Assembly: GCA_035762665.1 (NCBI GenBank)
Contig: DASTNZ010000265.1
Coordinates: 1-10,542, forward strand
Length of the DNA stretch: 10,542 nucleotides
DNA from: JASLBX01 sp035762665
GTDB taxonomy: Bacteria > Actinomycetota > Actinomycetes > Jiangellales > Jiangellaceae
Direction: 5' to 3'
The position numbers were made by a program, and so were the translations under genes. Position 1 is the first letter of the stretch, and each line of letters opens with the position of its first letter. The notes beneath the pieces are model-generated. The model was not told the DNA's origin, made no database searches, and saw only the letters and a list, made by a program, of their open reading frames with translations. Positions 1 through 6,680 of the stretch are shown in pieces.

Positions 1-10
1 GGCGGGCGCG

Positions 11-33
11 CATCGTCCCGGATGGGCGATGTC
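11..33. promoter_or_regulatory. Candidate operator, copy E of a five-copy 23-bp element
   Basis: The core at 13-29 reads TCGTCCCGGATGGGCGA. It is flanked by CA on the left and TGTC on the right, as in copy B. It keeps all eleven columns shared by the other four copies and is palindromic at five of its seven arm pairs. It lies beyond the 3' end of the leftward gene 99-1574, so it could serve a leftward gene outside the window. This is the least certain copy, because its target is not visible and the 98 bases around it could instead be coding. Confidence 0.4.
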
Positions 34-98
34 TCGACGCTGGCGCCGACAACGCCATACCCGCCGTCCCGTGAACTCACCGCAGGTACCAACGGGAT

Positions 99-1574
99 CT
101 ACCGGCTGTGGGCTGTCATCTCATCGCCGGGGACGTCGACCTGGGGCTCTGCCAGCGCCCGCGCCCGCCGGTTGGACGCTGAGATACCCCACAGGAAGAG
201 GGCGAGCAAGCCGCCGACGATCAGCAACGCAACGATGTTCAAGCCGATCAGGAAGATGAGTCCGACCGCGACCACGATGGCGGCGATCCGCAGCGTTTCG
301 TAGTGCTTGGCGACCCAACGATCCAGCTCGCTGCCCTTGGGAGTGTCGGCGACGAGTTGCGAGGTGCGCTCGGCAAGCCGGCCAACCCACGTCGGCCGTC
401 CGGCCAGGTAGGCCACGACAGCGCAGACGACCGCCACCGCCCCGACGAGCAGGACGACATTGCGAAGGCTCGACATCGTGGCGGCCAGCAATGCTCCGGC
501 CGCGCGCTCCCCGTCGGGCGTGGCCGCCTCCGCCAGGACATCGGCCTGCAATCTGCGGATGACCACTGCGCCGAGGATGAAGCCGATGACCACCCCAACC
601 CCAAGCTGAACCAGCGTTCGCCGTCGGTTTGGAGATACGGCAATCGTGGCCGCGATCATGGCTACCGTGACCAGCAGCAGCAGCCACATGAACTGATCCA
701 GGCGGTGGACGGTCTGTTGCACCTCGCCAAGCGAGTCTTCGGACATCAGCGTGATCTGGCCGAACTCCGGCGGCAGCTGCGCCTGCAGGGCGTCCCCGAG
801 CTGCTCCCTGCCCTCGGCGACCCGGTCGGAGATCACGTCGGGAAGCTCGACGTCGGGTAAGAACTCGCGGAGTTCGTCGATGACCTGCCGCAGGACATCC
901 CTGATGATCGGGATGAGGTTAAGCCGGACATCACCCTCGGCGAGGTAGACGTTGGGCAGCTCGGCCAGGTCGCCCCGGACCAGCGCCACCGACGCCTCGT
1001 GCGCCTGCCGGACCAAGTCGGGCAACCGGCTGGTGAAAGCCTCAGAGGTGATCAACCGATCAGTGAGCTGGACCACCCGCTCCTCGAGCGCCGACGCGAT
1101 TGGCGGTGCCAACGCTGCCAGCGTCGGCCGCTCGAACCGCGACAGCAGCTCTCTGACCTGGGGATCGACCTCAACGGCGTCGACCAGCGCCTCGGAGATG
1201 TATGCGTCCAGCTGATTGAGCCGGTTCGTGACTCGGGCTTCCAGGTCGAGTGCGACCAACGCCTCCTCGGACACGCGGTTGCTCAACGCGTCGTAGAAAG
1301 CCGGGTCCTCGAGCGCGGGCTCGACCGTCGCCATGAACCGGTCGGTATTGAACGCGGTCTGGTAGGTCCAGACGGCGACTGTGGATGCGACCACCAGAAG
1401 CGCAGACAGCACCACAAGGACGTAGCTGAGCCACCGGCGGATGTCGCGCCGGAGTCGCAGCCGGTTGCGCAGCCGCTCGTTCTCGGCGTGCAGCCGCGCC
1501 AACTCCTGTTCGGCGTCGGTCTCGGGCGTGGGGCGGGCGATGCTGGTCGCCCCAGTGCTCTCGTCGTTCACCAT
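99..1574 (-). CDS. Multi-span membrane protein of unknown function with N-terminal coiled coil
   Basis: This is a 491-residue protein that I cannot assign to a named family. Residues 20-45 form a charged, Leu-rich heptad segment (likely coiled coil, cytoplasmic). A transmembrane helix follows at about 49-71, then a soluble, mostly helical region of about 220 residues (72-293, probably extracytoplasmic). Further hydrophobic helices lie near 295-313, 321-339, 371-391 and 430-464 (the last long enough for two spans), and the tail is short and polar. The soluble part is rich in Leu, Val, Glu and Asp and shows no catalytic motif that I recognise. The ATG at 1574 is preceded by GGGGG about seven bases upstream, which supports this start. 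Element D lies 68 bases upstream with a -10-like AGTCTA/TAGACT between, so the gene probably belongs to the inferred regulon. The coding assignment is firm; the function is unknown. Confidence 0.85.
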   Translation of the reverse strand: MVNDESTGATSIARPTPETDAEQELARLHAENERLRNRLRLRRDIRRWLSYVLVVLSALLVVASTVAVWTYQTAFNTDRFMATVEPALEDPAFYDALSNRVSEEALVALDLEARVTNRLNQLDAYISEALVDAVEVDPQVRELLSRFERPTLAALAPPIASALEERVVQLTDRLITSEAFTSRLPDLVRQAHEASVALVRGDLAELPNVYLAEGDVRLNLIPIIRDVLRQVIDELREFLPDVELPDVISDRVAEGREQLGDALQAQLPPEFGQITLMSEDSLGEVQQTVHRLDQFMWLLLLVTVAMIAATIAVSPNRRRTLVQLGVGVVIGFILGAVVIRRLQADVLAEAATPDGERAAGALLAATMSSLRNVVLLVGAVAVVCAVVAYLAGRPTWVGRLAERTSQLVADTPKGSELDRWVAKHYETLRIAAIVVAVGLIFLIGLNIVALLIVGGLLALFLWGISASNRRARALAEPQVDVPGDEMTAHSR

Positions 1575-1616
1575 GGTCAGCCCCCGTTCAATGTGGCGTA
1601 ACCAGTTTTGATCATG

Positions 1617-1622
1617 AGTCTA
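1617..1622 (-). promoter_or_regulatory. Candidate -10 box for the leftward gene 99-1574
   Basis: The minus strand reads TAGACT, which fits the actinobacterial TANNNT -10 pattern. It starts exactly 20 bases after the end of element D, the same spacing seen at element C. Transcription would begin near 1610, giving a leader of roughly 36 bases. There is no recognisable TTGACA -35 hexamer; element D occupies that place, as expected for an activator-dependent promoter. Confidence 0.4.
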
Positions 1623-1642
1623 CGGAGGGCGACACAGATGAG

Positions 1643-1665
1643 CCTCATACCCGAGGGATGAATTC
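1643..1665 (-). promoter_or_regulatory. Candidate operator, copy D of the 23-bp element
   Basis: The core at 1645-1661 reads TCATACCCGAGGGATGA, with six of seven arm pairs complementary. Read on the minus strand, one arm is GGGTATGAGG, one base away from the MalT box GGGGATGAGG known from enterobacterial maltose promoters. It sits between the divergent genes 99-1574 and 1869-2735. Position and spacing to a -10-like hexamer favour leftward control. Confidence 0.55.
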
Positions 1666-1734
1666 GTCGTGGTCCCGAGGACGTTTCATCCGTGAGGACG
1701 ATGCTCCGGCACGCACCCGGTGATTGGTTAGCTG

Positions 1735-1756
1735 AGGAGGCACAAGCCGGCCTCCT
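1735..1756. repeat. Perfect 7-bp inverted repeat (stem-loop)
   Basis: AGGAGGC at 1735-1741 pairs perfectly with GCCTCCT at 1750-1756 across an eight-base loop. There is no T-run on either side, so it is not a typical intrinsic terminator. It lies in the leader region of the transporter gene and could be an mRNA structure. Its role is not known. Confidence 0.35.
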
Positions 1757-1834
1757 GAAGCCCGCCGATGCCATGTCGAGCGGCTCGCCGCAGCCGCGGC
1801 GGGGATCGCGATCGTTACGGCGGAGGAGGACCGA

Positions 1835-1867
1835 TTGCTTCTCAGCGAAGCTGATCTGGCGAGCTAA
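1835..1867 (+). CDS. Possible 10-codon leader ORF before the transporter
   Basis: A strong Shine-Dalgarno sequence GGAGGAGGA (1822-1830) stands four bases before a TTG. From there a short frame reads MLLSEADLAS and stops with TAA at 1865-1867, one base before the transporter ATG at 1869. The transporter itself has no good ribosome site and no in-frame start codon usable from this Shine-Dalgarno. Termination-reinitiation coupling would explain the layout. The alternative is that the site belongs to the tail of a decayed gene, since the same frame is open upstream to about 1736 with protein-like composition. This is an inference only. Confidence 0.25.
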   Translation: MLLSEADLAS

Positions 1868-1868
1868 C

Positions 1869-2735
1869 ATGCTCGATCTTCTCGGCGTGGCCTTCGACGT
1901 CCTGATCGCAGTGACGGTGCTCGTTACCGCCGTGACCATCGGGCTCGAATCGAACACCGCGGCGATTCGGCGGGCATTACGCCGGCGTCGAACACTCGCG
2001 TGGGTGGTGGGTGCCAACGTGGGCATCGTCCCGCTGGCGGCATACGCGATCGTCACTGCCCTGCCCATGGCGGACGGTCCGGCAACTGGGGTGTTGGTGT
2101 GCGCTATCTGCGCCGGTGGACCTCTGGGCCTCAAAGCGGCTCACCTCTCGAGGGGCGATCTCGCCTGGGCAGTCTCGCTGATCGTTATCCTGACGCTGGT
2201 CAACGTTGGCGCACTGGCCCTGTGGTCGGCCCTGCTCCTCCCGAGGACGGTTGCACCCCGGCCGGCCGAGTTGCTCGGCGCAATGGTGGTGCTCGTCCTG
2301 CTACCCATGGTGATAGGCGCTGTGCTGCGCTGGCGAACGCGGTGGACGGTGGACGCTGTCCTTCCCCGCCTCGAGATATGCTCCAACGTCACGCTGGTCC
2401 TCGCGGTCGGCGTCGCCCTCATTCTGTACTTCGACGAGCTGTGGTCGACAGTGGCGTCGTGGGCGCCGGCAGCGACGGTCCTGATCCTCGGAGTGGCAGC
2501 GGGTACAGCCGGGGTACTTGGTTCCAGTCAGTTGGGAGAGATTCGCAGAGCTTCGACACTGATAACGATGAACCGGGCCACCGGTATCGCCCTGCTTGTC
2601 GTCAGCCGGGCCTACGCGGACCAGCCTGGCGTCATCACCGCGATTGTCACGTTCGGGCTGCTGCAGACCATGGCGGTGATCGCGGTTGCGATCTTCTGGC
2701 GTCAGCGCATAGCAAGACCCTCACCGACCGGCTAG
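1869..2735 (+). CDS. BASS-type (bile acid:sodium symporter-like) transporter
   Basis: The product is a 288-residue, very hydrophobic protein with about eight to ten membrane spans. Residues 78-93 (ICAGGPLGLKAAHLSR) followed by GDLAWAVSL match the conserved loop of BASS transporters, in which a Gly-rich turn precedes a G/K-D-x-ALS segment. The C-terminal part (RRASTLITMNRATGIALLV) occupies the position of the usual E-x-G-x-QN-x-x-LA helix but carries NRATG instead of the Gln-Asn pair, so the substrate or sodium site may differ. Members move organic anions such as bile acids, pyruvate or pantoate-like compounds; no substrate can be read here. I chose the ATG at 1869 because it begins the hydrophobic protein and lies one base after a short leader frame; a GTG at 1692 would add 59 polar residues. 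A strong stem-loop ends the gene. Confidence 0.75.
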   Translation: MLDLLGVAFDVLIAVTVLVTAVTIGLESNTAAIRRALRRRRTLAWVVGANVGIVPLAAYAIVTALPMADGPATGVLVCAICAGGPLGLKAAHLSRGDLAWAVSLIVILTLVNVGALALWSALLLPRTVAPRPAELLGAMVVLVLLPMVIGAVLRWRTRWTVDAVLPRLEICSNVTLVLAVGVALILYFDELWSTVASWAPAATVLILGVAAGTAGVLGSSQLGEIRRASTLITMNRATGIALLVVSRAYADQPGVITAIVTFGLLQTMAVIAVAIFWRQRIARPSPTG

Positions 2736-2751
2736 CACCAGACCGGTCGGT
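2723..2751. terminator. Bidirectional terminator-like stem-loop between convergent genes
   Basis: ACCGACCGG (2723-2731) pairs perfectly with CCGGTCGGT (2743-2751), a 9-bp GC-rich stem with an 11-base loop. The left arm is in the last codons of the transporter and its TAG stop (2733-2735) is in the loop. The convergent LuxR gene ends at 2767. No U-tract follows, as is common in actinobacteria. Confidence 0.6.
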
Positions 2752-2766
2752 CAACTGCACCGGGAA

Positions 2767-5034
2767 TCAGTCGAAGAGAAGTCCCGCTTCCACCGCTCGC
2801 CGCACCGCTTCACTGCGCGACGACGCACCGAACTTGCGGTAGATCGACATCGCCTGAGTCTTCACAGTGTGCCGAGAGACGTACAGGCGCTCGCCGATCT
2901 CCGGAAATGAGAGGTGGGTGGCCAAGAATGGCAGCAACCGTAGTTCGGCAGTGGTCAAGGCAGTGGCGCCCACCGCACTTGAGGCCAACGTGTTGAGATG
3001 GGCCTTGATCTCCTCGTACTGGCGCACGAGGTCGCCGAAGTCGTAGCGCCTGGCGAGAATGGCTGCGATTTCCCGCATCACGACCCAGGCACCTGCCACA
3101 TCGGACAGCTCGATGTGCGCCTTCGCCAACTCGAGCTGCGTCTGCACCGAGAAGCCGGGGGTCGCGGTGGTCAGCAGCGGGCGGATGGTCGCGCCGCGGG
3201 CGAGCAGACGACGTGCTCCGGCTACGTCGCCCCGCCGCACTGCGCAATGCGTTGCCACGGCAAAAGTGAGGCCGCTAGTGAGGTAATACTCAAGGTGGTG
3301 CTCGCGCACCAACTCCAGGGAGCGAGTCACGAGCTGATCCGCCAGGTCCCAATCGTCACGGCGGATCGCTATCAGCGCCCGGGCCGCGAGTGCCATCGTG
3401 GCTGCGGGCAGCCCCAGGTACCACTCGCCCGCCGCTGCAGCCTGTGAGAAGAGGCCGTCCGCACGATCGGCGTCGCCTTCCCAAAGATACGAGAATGCCT
3501 CCAGCCCGAGTGCGGCCGCCAGCCATTCCGGATCTCCGGCTTCGCGCGCCGCGCTCGCGTCGGCCCGCAGTTGAGCGGTACCACTGCGGAAGAGGATTGC
3601 CCGCAGCATGAACGCGGTGTTAGGCGTGCGGGCACCGCCGTCACCACCGCTACCAGCCCCAAGGACACTGGCCCATCGCTCGGCGCCCGGCTCATCGCCG
3701 GACAAGGCGTGGACGATGCCGCCGAGGGCGGCGATCTCGGGGTAATGGCTGATGCGGTTGGTGTGCTCGAACCAGCGCAGCCAGCCGAAAACCGTATCGG
3801 CTCGCCCGAGGCCGTATGTGGCGCGGGCGACACGGCTGAGGATGCTCGCGACCAGGTCCGCGTCGTCGGCTGCCTGTGCATGCGAAATGGCCTGTTCGGA
3901 CATGCCGTTCGCGTCGAACCACTTGGCCGCCCTGGTGTGCAAGCCGACTACCGCATCGGGCTCCCTCCGCACGAGCTCCGAGTACAAGAAATCCCGGAAC
4001 AGATGGTGATATCGGTACCACTCTCGGGTGCGGTCGAGTCGAACGACGAAGAGATTTGAGCCCTCCAGCCGCTCGATGGCTCGAGCCGAATCAGCGGTTT
4101 CCAGCACCGCGTCGCACAGCGGTCCACAGAACCGTTCCAAAACGGACGTCCGGATCAGGAACGACACGCGGGTGTCCGACAGATGCGCCAGCACTTGGTG
4201 TCGCAGGTAGTCGACCAGGAAGCGGTCGTCGCCACCGATCTTCAGGGCGGAATTCCGGCCCGATCCGGACATGACCGCGAGCCCGACCAGGTAGAGGCCG
4301 GCGGGCCAACCCTCGGTACGGATCATCAACTCGTCGAGGCTGTCGGCGATGTCGACGCCCATGTAATTCAGCAGCGATAGCGCCTCAGCCTCGGTCATCG
4401 CGAGGTCGGATGCGGTGATCTCGAGCAGCGCTGCCTGGGTGCGCAGGACCGCAACCGGGAGCCGCACCCCGGTGCGGGAGGCGACGACTAGTTGAACGGC
4501 TTCGGGCAGCCGCGCCACCAACTCGGCGATGACGTCGTTGGAAGCCCGGGATCGGACGTTCTCGACATGATCAAGCATCAATACACCCGGAGCATTCTGC
4601 GATTCCAATGCGCTCGCCAAGGCCGCCACCCCGTGCGTGACCGCCTGGCCGGAGCTTGGCCGGAAGCTCGGCGACTGGGAACCGGTCAGCATGCCGGATT
4701 GGTGCAATGCAGCCCGAATGCTCCACAGCAGGTCAGCCGGGTCGTTAGCGTACGCGTCGAGAGACAGCCATCCTACGGGCCTGGTCTCCCGTTCCCTCCA
4801 CAACGCCATCAGAGTGCTCTTGCCGTACCCGGCTGGTGCGACGATCGTGACGATGCGCGCTTCTGGTGTGGCGAGCAGCCGATCAACCAACTCGGTTCTT
4901 GGGACTATGCCCGGACGGAGCGAAGGTGGACGCAGCCGTAAGTCGATCAGCGACTGCAGCGGTTGTTGCCGCGGCCGCGCGCGACGGGTCGAAGTAGCGG
5001 TGGTATCAGGACTGCCTGCGGTGCTCGGTGACAC
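2767..5034 (-). CDS. Large ATP-binding LuxR regulator (LAL/MalT type)
   Basis: This is a 755-residue signal-transduction ATPase and transcriptional regulator. A Walker A motif APAGYGKST spans residues 66-74, a Walker B-like VLMLDHV is at 151-157 and a sensor-like VVASRT at 183-188. The YRYHHLFRDFL segment (340-350) is typical of MalT-like proteins. A helical TPR-like repeat region covers roughly 365-680. The C-terminal LuxR-type helix-turn-helix is at about 693-750, with recognition helix VSRHTVKTQAMSIYRKFGA. In this family ATP and an inducer drive self-association and activation of target promoters. The start is a GTG with no clear ribosome site; the N-terminal 30 residues are polar and variable, so a later start is possible. 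It is the last gene of a leftward set with CMD-family and SHOCT genes 68 and 90 bases apart. It is a plausible binder of the five-copy element because the half-sites resemble the MalT box; this is inference. Confidence 0.92.
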   Translation of the reverse strand: MSPSTAGSPDTTATSTRRARPRQQPLQSLIDLRLRPPSLRPGIVPRTELVDRLLATPEARIVTIVAPAGYGKSTLMALWRERETRPVGWLSLDAYANDPADLLWSIRAALHQSGMLTGSQSPSFRPSSGQAVTHGVAALASALESQNAPGVLMLDHVENVRSRASNDVIAELVARLPEAVQLVVASRTGVRLPVAVLRTQAALLEITASDLAMTEAEALSLLNYMGVDIADSLDELMIRTEGWPAGLYLVGLAVMSGSGRNSALKIGGDDRFLVDYLRHQVLAHLSDTRVSFLIRTSVLERFCGPLCDAVLETADSARAIERLEGSNLFVVRLDRTREWYRYHHLFRDFLYSELVRREPDAVVGLHTRAAKWFDANGMSEQAISHAQAADDADLVASILSRVARATYGLGRADTVFGWLRWFEHTNRISHYPEIAALGGIVHALSGDEPGAERWASVLGAGSGGDGGARTPNTAFMLRAILFRSGTAQLRADASAAREAGDPEWLAAALGLEAFSYLWEGDADRADGLFSQAAAAGEWYLGLPAATMALAARALIAIRRDDWDLADQLVTRSLELVREHHLEYYLTSGLTFAVATHCAVRRGDVAGARRLLARGATIRPLLTTATPGFSVQTQLELAKAHIELSDVAGAWVVMREIAAILARRYDFGDLVRQYEEIKAHLNTLASSAVGATALTTAELRLLPFLATHLSFPEIGERLYVSRHTVKTQAMSIYRKFGASSRSEAVRRAVEAGLLFD

Positions 5035-5102
5035 CGTTCACACGGTAGCGAAAAGGGGCTTCAGCAGCACAGAAGTGAGGCAGGTATCTCGGAGTGGTGC
5101 CC

Positions 5103-5459
5103 TCACCCGCTGTCGAGATCGTAGCCGAGCGCCATGGCCAGGGTGGGAGCCGCCGCATTCACTCTGGCCACGCCGACGATGGGAGCGATGGCGAGTAGAA
5201 CATCGATGATCTCGCCATCCTCGGCGCCGGCGGCGTGGACTGCATCCACGGCGCACTGGTAGGAAGCGTCACCGGCCTCCAAGGCAACAAGACTGGCCAC
5301 CTTCACCAGGGCAGCGGTCTTGTCGTCGAGCACGGCGGGAGCCTTCGCCCTCGCGCTCATCACCCTGTTCAGGGCGTGCTCGTCGTGGAGCATCAAGCGG
5401 CGGAGAAGTTCCCGCTCTGCATGCTTCATCGGAGTTCCCGAGTTACGCGGCGCTGCCAT
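5103..5459 (-). CDS. Carboxymuconolactone decarboxylase (CMD/AhpD-like) family protein
   Basis: This is a 118-residue all-helical protein. Residues 44-110 follow the CMD-family pattern: LDDKTAALVKVASLVAL, then a helix with a cysteine (SYQCAVDAVHAAGAEDGEI), then IDVLLAIAPIVGVARVNAA and ALGYDLD at the end. The redox-active members of the family (AhpD) use a CxxC pair with a nearby His. Here only Cys69 is present, with Ser66 in place of the first Cys, so peroxidase-partner chemistry is unlikely and the substrate is unknown. Two starts are possible: ATG at 5459 (used here) or ATG at 5429, ten residues later; neither has a strong ribosome site. It is upstream of the LuxR gene on the same strand and may be co-transcribed. 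Confidence 0.75.
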   Translation of the reverse strand: MAAPRNSGTPMKHAERELLRRLMLHDEHALNRVMSARAKAPAVLDDKTAALVKVASLVALEAGDASYQCAVDAVHAAGAEDGEIIDVLLAIAPIVGVARVNAAAPTLAMALGYDLDSG

Positions 5460-5489
5460 GGCTAAGCCTGCTCTGCCGGTTCCGGGTTG

Positions 5490-5518
5490 GGGCAGCCGGC
5501 CTCCATTACCAGCTGCCC
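5490..5518. repeat. 7-bp inverted repeat between the SHOCT and CMD genes
   Basis: GGGCAGC (5490-5496) pairs with GCTGCCC (5512-5518) over a 15-base loop, in the 90-base gap of two leftward genes. It could attenuate or process the transcript. The loop is long and there is no T-run, so a terminator is only possible. Confidence 0.25.
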
Positions 5519-5549
5519 GGATCGGCCCGACACCCCAGACCGCTGACGT

Positions 5550-5924
5550 TCAGCGGAGGAGTGCGGCTTTCTTCGAGTTGAACTCGGCGTCCGTCAGGAT
5601 GCCTTGATCGTGCAGCTCAGCTAGCTTGCCGATCTCATCGGCGGTGGACTGGGAGCCCGCCACCGACTTGATGTACTCCTGCTGTGACTTCTCCGTGGCG
5701 ACCGCCTGTTTCATCGACCGCTCCTGCATCTTTCCACCATGCACGACCAGGTACATGAACACGCCCAGGAACGGCACGACGATCACGAAGATCGTCCACA
5801 GGGCCTTTGCCCACCCAGACATCTCGGTGCGGAACAGGTCGGCGAAGACCGCGAACAGCAGCCAAATCCAGATGAAGAACAGGAAGAACCACAGCATGGC
5901 CCAGAACAGGTCCAACAAAGGCAT
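5550..5924 (-). CDS. Two-helix PLDc_N-like membrane protein with SHOCT domain
   Basis: The product has 124 residues. Two transmembrane helices, about 5-29 and 40-61, flank the segment FADLFRTEMSGWAKALW, a hairpin arrangement typical of PLDc_N (phospholipase D nuclease N-terminal-like) modules. The catalytic PLD domain itself is absent. A polar linker (63-93) leads to a C-terminal SHOCT motif at 94-124 (ADEIGKLAELHDQGILTDAEF and KKAALL). SHOCT is a short helical pair thought to mediate oligomerisation; the exact job of this protein is unknown. I chose the ATG at 5924 because GAAAGGAG lies six bases upstream; the frame stays open to 6035 but that part carries no conserved features. Element A is 75 bases upstream, which suggests control in common with the DUF6325 operon on the other side. 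Confidence 0.85.
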   Translation of the reverse strand: MPLLDLFWAMLWFFLFFIWIWLLFAVFADLFRTEMSGWAKALWTIFVIVVPFLGVFMYLVVHGGKMQERSMKQAVATEKSQQEYIKSVAGSQSTADEIGKLAELHDQGILTDAEFNSKKAALLR

Positions 5925-5999
5925 GACGGCTCCTTTCGTCGGCCGCGGAAACGCGACGGTGCCTTCACCCCTGAGCAAAGCAGCCCAGCACGAATCCAA

Positions 6000-6022
6000 C
6001 ATCATCCAGGAAGGGTGATTTC
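6000..6022. promoter_or_regulatory. Candidate operator, copy A of the 23-bp element
   Basis: The core at 6002-6018 reads TCATCCAGGAAGGGTGA, with five of seven arm pairs complementary and the shared flanks (C at 6000, TC at 6021-6022). It lies 75 bases upstream of the leftward SHOCT gene. At the 20-base spacing used by copies C and D the minus strand has only TTTGCT, a poor -10, so it may be an auxiliary site for copy B or use another promoter. Confidence 0.5.
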
Positions 6023-6047
6023 CGGCGTCCGACATTCAGAACGGGCA

Positions 6048-6070
6048 CATCATCCCTCCTGGGTGATGTC
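6048..6070 (+). promoter_or_regulatory. Candidate operator, copy B of the 23-bp element
   Basis: The core at 6050-6066 reads TCATCCCTCCTGGGTGA, flanked by CA and TGTC exactly as in copy E. A TANNNT hexamer, TACGGT at 6089-6094, follows 18 bases later on the plus strand. This would start transcription near 6101 toward DUF6325, leaving a leader of about 130 bases. Confidence 0.55.
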
Positions 6071-6229
6071 CTGCCGGAAGCCCGTGCCTACGGTGAATCT
6101 GTCCGACGGAGAGAAGGGCCTGCGGGTTAGTCAGAAGCGTCAGGCACGGCTCGCGGCCGGCTCAACACACCCGCACGGGTGGACGTCTTGAGTGTTGGTG
6201 CACGCATGCGCCGGAGAGGAAGGGCAACT

Positions 6230-6670
6230 ATGGATACCGTCGAAGTCGGCCCAGTCGACGTCGTCATGCTGAGGTTCCCGGGCAATCAGTTCAAAGGCGA
6301 GATCGCGCCGGCACTGCGAGATCTGGTGGTCCGCGGCCTGGTCCGCGTCATCGATCTGCTGTTCGTCTACAAGGCCGCCGACGGGACCGTCGGTTCCATC
6401 GAGCTCGCCGGTCTTGGTCCAGAGCTCGAGCCGGCTTTCGTCGACCTGGACGGCCAGCTGGGCGGTGGCATGCTCGACGCCGAGGACGTCGATGAGGTGG
6501 CAGCCGGACTCGAACCGAACAACTCGGTGGCAGTACTCGTGGTCGAGAACACCTGGGCCATTCCGTTCGTTAAGGCGGTCCGCAATGCGGGCGGTGAGGT
6601 CGCCGACCAGGCGCGGATTCCCGCCGATGTCGTTGCGCGCGTCCTGCAGGACGCATCCGGTACGAAGTGA
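6230..6670 (+). CDS. DUF6325 family protein
   Basis: This is a 146-residue soluble protein. The opening VGPVDVVMLRFPGNQFKGEI, the following LRDLVVRGLVRVIDLLFVYK and the later SVAVLVVENTWAIPF segment are the hallmarks of the actinobacterial DUF6325 family. These proteins look like small alternating alpha/beta proteins and have no established activity. No signal peptide or membrane helix is present. I chose the ATG at 6230 because GAGAGGAAGGG stands about six bases upstream and because the preceding 17 in-frame residues (from 6179) are Arg-rich and unconserved. Ten bases separate its stop from the next ATG, so the two genes form an operon. In this family, partners are often SHOCT proteins, as here. 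Element B in the leader region suggests regulated expression. Confidence 0.85.
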   Translation: MDTVEVGPVDVVMLRFPGNQFKGEIAPALRDLVVRGLVRVIDLLFVYKAADGTVGSIELAGLGPELEPAFVDLDGQLGGGMLDAEDVDEVAAGLEPNNSVAVLVVENTWAIPFVKAVRNAGGEVADQARIPADVVARVLQDASGTK

Positions 6671-6680
6671 GGTGACGACG

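Larger units (their letters stand above)
1575..1868. other. Divergent intergenic region, 294 bases
   Basis: This region separates the leftward membrane-protein gene from the rightward transporter. It holds element D (1643-1665), a -10-like hexamer (1617-1622), a 7-bp stem-loop (1735-1756) and a possible leader ORF (1835-1867) directly before the transporter. An in-frame extension of the transporter back to a GTG at 1692 exists but has no hydrophobic or conserved character. In another frame, about 1742-1867 translates into plausible protein sequence (for example GIAIVTAEEDRLLLSEADLA) without a start codon, so a decayed gene end is possible. Confidence 0.5.
5925..6229. other. Divergent intergenic region with two operator copies, 305 bases
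   Basis: This region separates the leftward SHOCT membrane protein from the rightward DUF6325-SHOCT pair. It carries elements A (6000-6022) and B (6048-6070), whose starts are 48 bases apart, and a -10-like TACGGT at 6089-6094 on the plus strand. The remaining 135 bases before the DUF6325 gene hold no convincing gene. An inverted repeat CAACAC/GTGTTG is present near 6163-6196 and is unexplained. Confidence 0.5.

Noticed and set aside
1..80. Leftward partial ORF from a GTG at 80 (or an ATG near 62) open to the window edge
   Set aside because: It has fewer than 27 codons, a weak ribosome site and no recognisable sequence, and it overlaps candidate element E. It cannot be decided without the flanking DNA.
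1684..1703. A possible sixth element copy near TCATCCGTGAGGACGATG
   Set aside because: It needs a one-base shorter centre, lacks the leading C and matches fewer of the shared columns. It is too degenerate to count.
1692..1868. In-frame N-terminal extension of the transporter from a GTG at 1692
   Set aside because: The 59 extra residues are polar and Arg-rich, have no family features and cover the hairpin and leader; the hydrophobic protein begins at 1869.
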